Position numbers and translations under genes: made by a program
Shown here: positions 1 through 6,900 of the stretch, one piece after another
How the letters are laid out: each line of letters starts with the position of its first letter
How positions within the stretch are numbered: position 1 is the stretch's first letter
Assembly: GCA_036939355.1 (NCBI GenBank)
Contig: JALLAP010000675.1
Location: 1-11,058 of the forward strand
From: Thalassiosira profunda
Lineage: Eukaryota > Bacillariophyta > Thalassiosirophyceae > Thalassiosirales > Thalassiosiraceae
Reading direction: 5' to 3'
DNA: 11,058 nucleotides
The notes under the pieces: generated by a model
The model's input: the letters and a program-made list of their open reading frames with translations, nothing else
Told to the model about the DNA's origin: nothing
The model's database searches: none

Positions 1-560
1 TGCCGGTGACGGTGGTCAGCGTGGCCTCTCCGCGGGTGGGCAACCTCGCCTTTGCGCGCGCCTTCGCCGAGCTGGAGAGTTTGGGCAAGCTCCGGCACCT
101 CCGCATTTGCAACCACAAGGATCCCGTGACGCTGGGCCCGACGGTGAGCTCCAAACGCGCCTTGGCGCTGTCGGCCAAGGCCTTCAGTCCGCTCGGCTAT
201 CTGGCCCTCGCCGTCTCCGGAAACGGTGAAGGTGGAAAGGAGGAGGTCTATTTCCACACCGGGATGAAAATGAAATTGTATCGGAACGTGTCGGCGGTCG
301 GTTCGCAGCGATGCGAGCTGTCCTACTCGGGCGCCACCATCGTCGCCGGGGCCAAGAAACCAGTGGCCATCGATCGGGACGACATGGCCGAGATCGAGCA
401 GAGCAACAAAAGGAAGAAGAAGGATTCGAGCGCCGAGATGCCGTTGGTGAGCTACCACTTTGGGACGAGCTACGCGGAAAGAATGGCTGCGGCCGAGAGC
501 GATCTTCGTGGCATCACCTTGAATGAGCTGTATAAGGAGAAGGCCGGGCATCTGAATTAG
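1..560 (+). CDS. Class 3 lipase (alpha/beta-hydrolase), C-terminal part; 5' end outside window
   Basis: Probable triacylglycerol or glycerolipid lipase of the Lipase_3 family. The frame is open from the left edge (first full codon at base 3, Pro). The GTG at base 6 is an internal valine, not a start. Counting from that valine as residue 1, the family signature ASPRVGN lies at 7-13 and NHKDPV at 36-41, where Asp39 is the likely catalytic aspartate. Two histidines could complete the triad: His84 in YFHTGMKMKLY and His151 in YHFGTSYAERM. The second better fits the usual late His-x4-Tyr pattern, but the 111-residue spacing is long. The nucleophile-elbow GxSxG must lie upstream of the window. A lysine-rich hydrophilic insertion (KRKKKDS, 135-141) separates the two histidines. 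The protein ends in HLN and a TAG at 558-560. Family assignment is fairly secure; substrate and cell compartment cannot be read from this fragment. Confidence 0.82.
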   Translation, partial: PVTVVSVASPRVGNLAFARAFAELESLGKLRHLRICNHKDPVTLGPTVSSKRALALSAKAFSPLGYLALAVSGNGEGGKEEVYFHTGMKMKLYRNVSAVGSQRCELSYSGATIVAGAKKPVAIDRDDMAEIEQSNKRKKKDSSAEMPLVSYHFGTSYAERMAAAESDLRGITLNELYKEKAGHLN

Positions 561-907
561 AGCGGCGAAGAGAAATGGAGAGCTCACAGACGTCTGCTCC
601 GAGAAGGAGTGGCGCTGGGAATGTATGTTTCGTCTCGGCCAGTGGGTATGTTGTACAGATCCGCTGCCGCCTATTGAGACGATCTGAATAAGTATTAGTG
701 TCGTGAAAGTGAAGAGTTCGATGAATTGTATCCCCGACAGAATGTTCCAGATCCCCTGCTCTAGCTTGAGATGGTGGCACACAGATTGACACAGAAGAGA
801 ATTCGTACCACGTACATCGAACATAGGTACCTACGGGTGCGCTTGAACCACGCTTGCCACAGCGACAGTTCTGATGCCCGTTGCAACATGGCGATTCCTA
901 GGCCACC
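561..907. other. Intergenic region: lipase 3' end and leader/promoter of the IQ-array gene
   Basis: This 347-base stretch separates two same-strand genes. It must hold the lipase 3' untranslated region and poly(A) site and the promoter and 5' leader of the downstream gene. I see no AATAAA, no convincing TATA box and no tRNA-like fold. The middle (about 640-740) is more AT-rich than the flanking genes, which fits noncoding sequence. Two GTATGT hexamers near 623 and 645 could act as splice donors, but nothing else supports an intron there. The last 35 bases carry two upstream ATGs, described separately. Confidence 0.6.
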
Positions 908-911
908 ATGA
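888..911 (+). promoter_or_regulatory. Upstream ORF (7 codons) overlapping the main start as ATGA
   Basis: An ATG at 888-890 in strong context (A at -3, G at +4) opens a frame reading MAIPRPP, then TGA at 909-911. The stop shares bases with the main ATG at 908-910, giving the four-base overlap ATGA. If transcription starts upstream of 888, scanning ribosomes would meet this ATG first, and the main protein would depend on leaky scanning or on termination-reinitiation. The transcription start site is unknown, so the uORF may not be in the mRNA. Confidence 0.45.
902..911 (+). promoter_or_regulatory. Kozak-type start context of the IQ-array gene
   Basis: The sequence GCCACCATGA matches the eukaryotic GCCACC-ATG consensus at all six upstream positions; only +4 differs (A instead of G). 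An in-frame TAG at 899-901 immediately precedes it, so the reading frame cannot extend further upstream without splicing. Together these fix the start at 908. Confidence 0.75.
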
Positions 912-3900
912 GCAGCGACGGCGAGGCCAGCCGCGGGCGGAATGACGGGGACTCCTCGTCCTCCGAATCCCTCCTCGTCAGCCCCCCGCGCCCGCCCGCG
1001 GCGGTGGCAAACTCGGACAGTCGAGGGGCCATGCCGGCCCCGCCGTTGCAACTGCAACCCCCTCACGTGCACCGCGGGGACGGCGTCAATGACCAAATAG
1101 AAAGCCGCCTCCACGACCCGCTCAACGCTACGTTCGACAGCGGCTACGGATGGCGGCACGTCCGGGAGTTGCTGGAGAGCGACGCCAGCGGGAGGGGAGG
1201 CGAGTCCGAATCGTCGGGCGACGATGACTCTGGCAACGGTCTGGTGCAACGGCAAAGCCAGCTGGGCAATCGGCCCGTGAGCGTCCACCGCTCCATCCAT
1301 AGCCGGGGGCACAAGCGGAAGGACAGCGACAGCAGCAGCAGCGACGGGGAGCGGCCGCACAAATATCTCGAGTTGGATTTATTGGGCGCCCCGTCCATCA
1401 TTGCCGTGGCGGCGACGGCACCGTCGCCGCGGCGGGCGCCCGCGCCCTCGCCGAGGCACGCCGCGCGGTTCCAGGGGAAACCCAAGTCCCCGCGGAGGTA
1501 CCGGGGAAACGGGTCGCAGTTTCGATCGCCGCCGACGCCGTCGCCGATGCCCCAGCGCCCTGCCGGCAGGAGCCCAATGTTGTCGGCGCCTGCACCGTCG
1601 TCTGTTCCCAAAGCCCGGAGGTTCGGCAAGAAGCGGACGCCGAGCAAGGCGAACGGTGGGCGTACGGCGAGGAGGGATCAGAGGGGACAGCCTGATGCTT
1701 CAGCGCCGGGCAGTTTGTTTGGGGACTCGCCACAGCCGCGGCGGCAACCGCAGCCCACACCGGAAGCGACGAGACCGGGGTGGGATGGGAGGGGGCACCA
1801 GAACGATGAGGCATCGGACGAATCGTCGGACGACAATCGCAATCAATTCATGGACGTATTCGCCATCGATCGGGAGTATCAATACACGCGCGAGGCTGCG
1901 CCCCAGCCCCGGCCGTCGCCGCGCGCCGACGCCGAAACGCGGCAGCTGGCGCAGGCGGCGGCCGTGCTGATGCGCCACCGGCCCCGGCCTCGGGAACCTC
2001 TGGCTCCGACCCCGCAACCATTGAGAGAAACGCAATTCGCGCATCGGACTCCCTCCAAGAGCCCCGGCCAACGGGTGCGCTTTGGCGCCGACACGCCCAT
2101 CAGCCCGGACCTGCTGTCGGAGTTTCAGCACGTGGAGGACACCCTGGACGCCGAGGTGCGGGATTTTTCGGCCATGTATCAGTCGACCCCGTCGCCATCG
2201 CCGTCGGGGAGTGCGCTGTTCAGTTATTGGGTTCCCCCCTCGCCATCGTGTGGAGCGGTGGCAAGTCGTGGAAGCAACGGCGTTGGCGATGGCAGGCCCG
2301 GACCATCCCCTGCCGATCTGCAGCATGCAGAGGAGTATGCGGCGTCGGGGGAGCAGGGTCTGACGGGGGAGGAAAATGACCTGTTCAGCTACTGGCTTCC
2401 CCCGTCGCCATCGCGAAGGAAGTCGGCTGGTGGCAGGGGCAAGGGCGAAAAGGGCCCGAGATCAGCTGAGGCGAGGCCGAGTCCTGCCTCTGTTCATTTG
2501 AGCTCCGTCGGTGAGGAAGGTCTGGATGGGAATGCGAGCGATCCCATCGAAGAGGCAGGATTGAAGAAGGATCTGTTCGGCCATTGGCTGCCCCCGTCGC
2601 CATCGCGGAGAATGGTGGCCAGTCACAAGGGCCGGGAAAGAGATGACTTGAGACCGAGTCCAATAGCAACCGATTGGAGGCATGACGGCGAAAATGATGC
2701 GGAGAACAGTGTCAATGAAGTGGCAGAGCTGTATCGTGTGGAACATCCTGTCTTCCAACGTTACGATGTCGCAAATGTTTCGGCACGACCAGCGCCAACG
2801 CCGGCAGTGAAACCGCAAAAGCCAAAAACGCCACGCACGTTGCCCAAATCTTTCTCTTTGAAGAAGGCGAGGCAGAAGCAGAAGCAATCGCTGGGAAGGG
2901 GCTCTAGGCGCAACCAAACGTTGCTGGTGTCGAGAGATGACCCTTTTGAGACTGCAAAGAGAGTTCTGCGAGAAGATGCCATGGCACACCTGCGAAAGAA
3001 ACAGCTGCAGAGCTCCAAACCATTCCATTCGCCATCAAATGACGACACAGAGAGCGTCAAGAGGCTTTTGGCACGTGCGACATCGTTGTCGCCTCATTTG
3101 CCAAGGCCCTCGTACGCCGAGTCAGCTCATCATGTGGACAAGAGCTCTGACAACGCCGAGGATGCCCCTCGAAATCAGTGTGACACCTGGTCTGATGCGC
3201 AGCCGGACGGCTCTCGAGAGCGGGAAGAAGCAATAAGCGAAGACGAGACGCTGTTGGTCAGCGAGGAGGAATCGAGCGTTGGTTGGAAGAGTGGCGGCTC
3301 GAGTGCAAAGGAAGGCAAGTCAGACGGCGAGGGCAATGCCTTGATCGCAGATGAATCCGAAGAGAGTCTAGATGAGATGTTGGCCGCCGACATGTTGGAC
3401 GGGTTGGTGGAAGCCGCAGACGCGCTCGAGAAGACGTCGATGGAGCTTGGGGCAGAAGTGGGTGACGACCTGCGCTACACTCAGTTGGACGAAGTAGTGG
3501 ACGATGATAGCACTCATGGCGTGCCAGAGGAAGTGGGAGAGGCTGTTTGGAAGGTCCACGACGCCCTCTCCATTAGCAGTGTCCAGGACAGCATCGACTC
3601 TTTGGAGCTAGCAACATTGCTGGATTATTACCATGTGTTGCAAGGGCAGAATGTCGACGAGCAAATCGCGCGCTACTCGATGATACGCGATGGATATATT
3701 CTGCTGCAGGCGAGAGTCCGGGGTGTTCTTGCGAGAAAACGAATGGTTGCCAATGCTGAGGTTTCGAGCCAGGTCATGAAGTATGCAAGATCGCGCAATG
3801 GATTCATTCTGCTGCAATCGAGAGTTCGTGGAGCGCAAGTCAGAAGCGGGGCAAATGTCGAACCTGCGTCCTCTCAAACGTTGGGGAGGTATGCGAGATC

Positions 3901-6900
3901 ACGCGCTGGCTTTATTTTCCTGCAAGCGAGAGTCCGCGGTGTGCTGGCCCGGAAGCGATTGAGGGGGGAGTCTCAGACCTCGTCGCAAATAGAACTGTAC
4001 GCGCAGGCTCGCACCGGTTTCACTCGCTTACAAGCCAAGGCACGCGGCGCACAGTGCAGATATCGGCTGTATGTCCTGCCGGGGCTGACCTCTTTTCAAG
4101 CCAGGGTTCGCGGAATGGTTGTGAGGTCGCATTGTAGGCAGATGGAGGCAATGAACTCGGCATCAATCATGATCCAGTCCCTTGTCAGAGGAATGCTGGC
4201 CAGAAGCCAACTCCACACATTGTCGTCGAAGGCGTTGATCATTCAGTGCGCTTGGGCAACGTACACCAAGAATGACACTGATCGGCTTCCCTCCCCCTCG
4301 AGCATCAGCCAACTCCAGCCGGGAGATACATCCTCTCGGGCGATGATGACGATCCAGAGCCACCTCTACGCTCATTACGAGCGCCAGCGATATATTCTAT
4401 TGCGGAGAGGGGTTTTGTCTGTCCAGGCAAGAGCTCGTGGGATGCGTGCGAGGGTACTAGCGCGGCAAAAGGAGCAGGCTCGTGCAATCAAGCAACTGAG
4501 AGCTGTTGCCGCAACGAGAATTCAAGCTGGGTTCAGAGCGTGGGAGTGCCGCCGTGATATGCAGACCATTGTCGCTCTTGCTGTGAAGATACAACGATTC
4601 TACAGAAGCCACAAGGCGTCGTTCGAAGCAAGCTCGTATACTCCATCAGGATTGCTTGCCATTCAAAGCATCGGTCGCATGTATCTTGCCAAGAAGCAGT
4701 GTCTCCGAATGAGGCAGCTTGTTGAAGAGAAGCTGATCGAGGAAACGAATGCGGTGCTGAAGGTTCAGGCAGCTGTCAGATCATGGCAAAGCCAGAAGGA
4801 ACTTTCTCGAAGGAAGGCGCAAGCTCGAGCGATCCAAGCCAGGAAGGAAGCTTCATCTGCAATTTCCATCCAAGCCGTGGCTCGGTCGTGGAAGTGTCAA
4901 CGAGACTTAACTCGTTTGATGGAGCACGCACGGGAGTTGAGACGGCGGCAAGAGATATTGCAGAGACTGCAACACGCTCGTGCAGGGCGGGCTGTCATCC
5001 GCTTGCAGACAATGTTGCGGGCTCGTCGTGGACGGAGAGAGTCGTTGCGTGACGAGTCAGCCGTGAAAATTCAGTCGGTCCTGCGGGCTTTCCAATGTCG
5101 CAGGGGCTTGATTGCTGCCCATAGCCACGCTGCGACCATTCAGAGATGCTACCGTCTGTTCAGATCGAGAGAAGGCCAAACTGTCGCGACAGAAAGGACT
5201 GTCTACACGAGAGGACTCCATAGGTTGCGAGAGGAAGCGTCCGCCACGATAATTCAGGCAGCGGTTAGGTCATGGAAGTGCCAAGACGATCTGCCACAGA
5301 GAAAGGCGGAGCAAGCGGCTGCGGCCGCAATCCTGGCTAACAATGGTGCAACCTTGATTCAAGCTGTGGTTCGATCTTGGATCTGCCGTCAAGGCCTGGC
5401 TAATCTCGCGATGCATGCTGTGAGGGTTCAGCGGTGCTATCGCAGATACCGTCTCCTTGTGGATACCAACGAGGCAAAACTGTCATACGCCGTCGAACTT
5501 CGCAAGCAGGTCGAACAAACATCCGCTGTCGTCCTTCAGACCGCTGTTCGATCTTGGTCTTGCAGGAAGAAGGCGTTGGCGATGAAGGAAGGCGAGCGCC
5601 AGAGCCGGCTCTTGCAGAGGATAGCAGCAGCGATCAAGTTCCAAGCAATTGTCAGGAGTTGGAGGTGTCGAAGGTTGCTTAAGAGGCAAGTGCTTGCAGC
5701 GACAAAGATTCAGGCTATCGCTCGGTCTTGGGCATGCAGGAAGAAGCTTTCGGACGCCCAATCGAGCGCCGCTAGGATTCAGAGGTGCTACCGCAACTTT
5801 AGCTCCAGAATGATTGCGTTGAATCGGAGGCAGTCATATGCCGCTGGTCTTCTCAGGCGCCGTGAGAATGCCGCCGCTACCACACTTCAATCCGTTGTTC
5901 GTTCCTGGAGATCTAAGATGGTGCTGCGTCGGAAGGAGCAAGAGGCAAACGAAGCTCGGCAGCATCTGAGGGCAAACAGCGCCGCTACATTGGTCCAAGC
6001 TGTCGTTCGGTCACGGAGGTGCCAGCTGGATTTCTCGAGAAGAAAGAAACGGACGAGGTTGCTTGAGCAAGCGAGGAAGGAGAATGCAGCCACGACCCTC
6101 CAGGCGACGGTTCGTGGATGGATCTGCAAACAGAAGCTTCTGAGCTCCTCGAGAAATGCCATCAAGATTCAACGGTGCTATCGAACCTTCCTATCTGCAA
6201 GCGCTCTTCGTGAACAGAGGCAATCTTATGCTGTCGAGATCAGGAAGCAACACGAAAGGGTGGCTGCGACAACCATTCAAGCTGCAGTTCGATCACTTCT
6301 GTGCCAAAGAGAACTGTCAGAAGCTTGTATTGCCCAAGCTCGCATCATCGCTGCTACTTCCATCCAAGCAATTGTTCGGTCGAGGCAATGCCAACACGAA
6401 CTCAAGACTAGGCGAGAGGAGGCTCGTCTGGCTCGGGCGACGCTGACGACGGCTGCAGCGACAAAGATTCAGGCATGCGTTCGCACCTGGCCCTGGAAAC
6501 GAGAGCTTGCGCAAAGGAAAGAAGCACACGCAGCCACTGTTATTCAATCCATGGCGCGCTCCTTGGCATGCAAGCAAGAACTAGCCCGCAGAAGGGAGCA
6601 AGCAGACCAGGCCCAGCTGAGGATCGCAACTGCTGCGGCTGTGACGCTCCAAGCTATGGCGAGAACGTGGATCTGCCAGAGAGAGATGCAACGAATGCAA
6701 CAGGCTCGCCTCATTGAATGCGAGAGAGAGTCGACGGCGGCCACGTCAATTCAGGCTGCGGTTCGATCTTGGAGGTGCCAAAGGGTTATATTGGTCCAGC
6801 TCCAAGAGGCGCGCGAAGTGGAACGTCGCCGAAAGACGTTGGAGGGGTCGCTCCTCATTCAAAGCGTTGCTCGCATGTACATCACGAGGAAGCTGTATCT

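Larger units (their letters stand above)
874..945 (+). promoter_or_regulatory. Second upstream ORF overlapping the main coding start
   Basis: An ATG at 874-876 in weaker context (T at -3, C at +4) opens a 23-codon frame that crosses the main ATG and stops at TGA 943-945. It lies in a different frame from both the main ORF and the 888 uORF. If transcribed and used it would inhibit initiation at 908. Its weaker context makes it a poorer candidate than the 888 ATG, and it may be a chance ATG. Confidence 0.25.

Noticed and set aside
6..8. GTG as the start codon of the lipase fragment
   Set aside because: The frame is open to the left edge and the preceding codon (Pro) extends the family's conserved strand before ASPRVGN. 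It also lacks the nucleophile region, so this is an internal valine in a truncated gene.
761..1360. 199-codon minus-strand open frame opposite the N-terminus of the IQ-array gene
   Set aside because: It is a shadow of GC-rich codons. Its composition is Ala/Val/Arg-rich with no recognisable domain, and the plus-strand gene has a Kozak start and clear repeats.
1401..1970. 189-codon plus-strand frame overlapping the IQ-array gene
   Set aside because: Its translation is almost all Arg/Gly, which is an out-of-frame reading of Pro/Ser/Ala codons.
1700..2326. 208-codon minus-strand open frame
   Set aside because: Same reason: Arg/Gly-rich low-complexity translation opposite the Ser/Pro-rich coding region, with no family resemblance.
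3674..4084. CRISPR-like or satellite repeat, from the regular 108-bp spacing
   Set aside because: The units are in-frame protein repeats with divergent DNA and no spacer structure.
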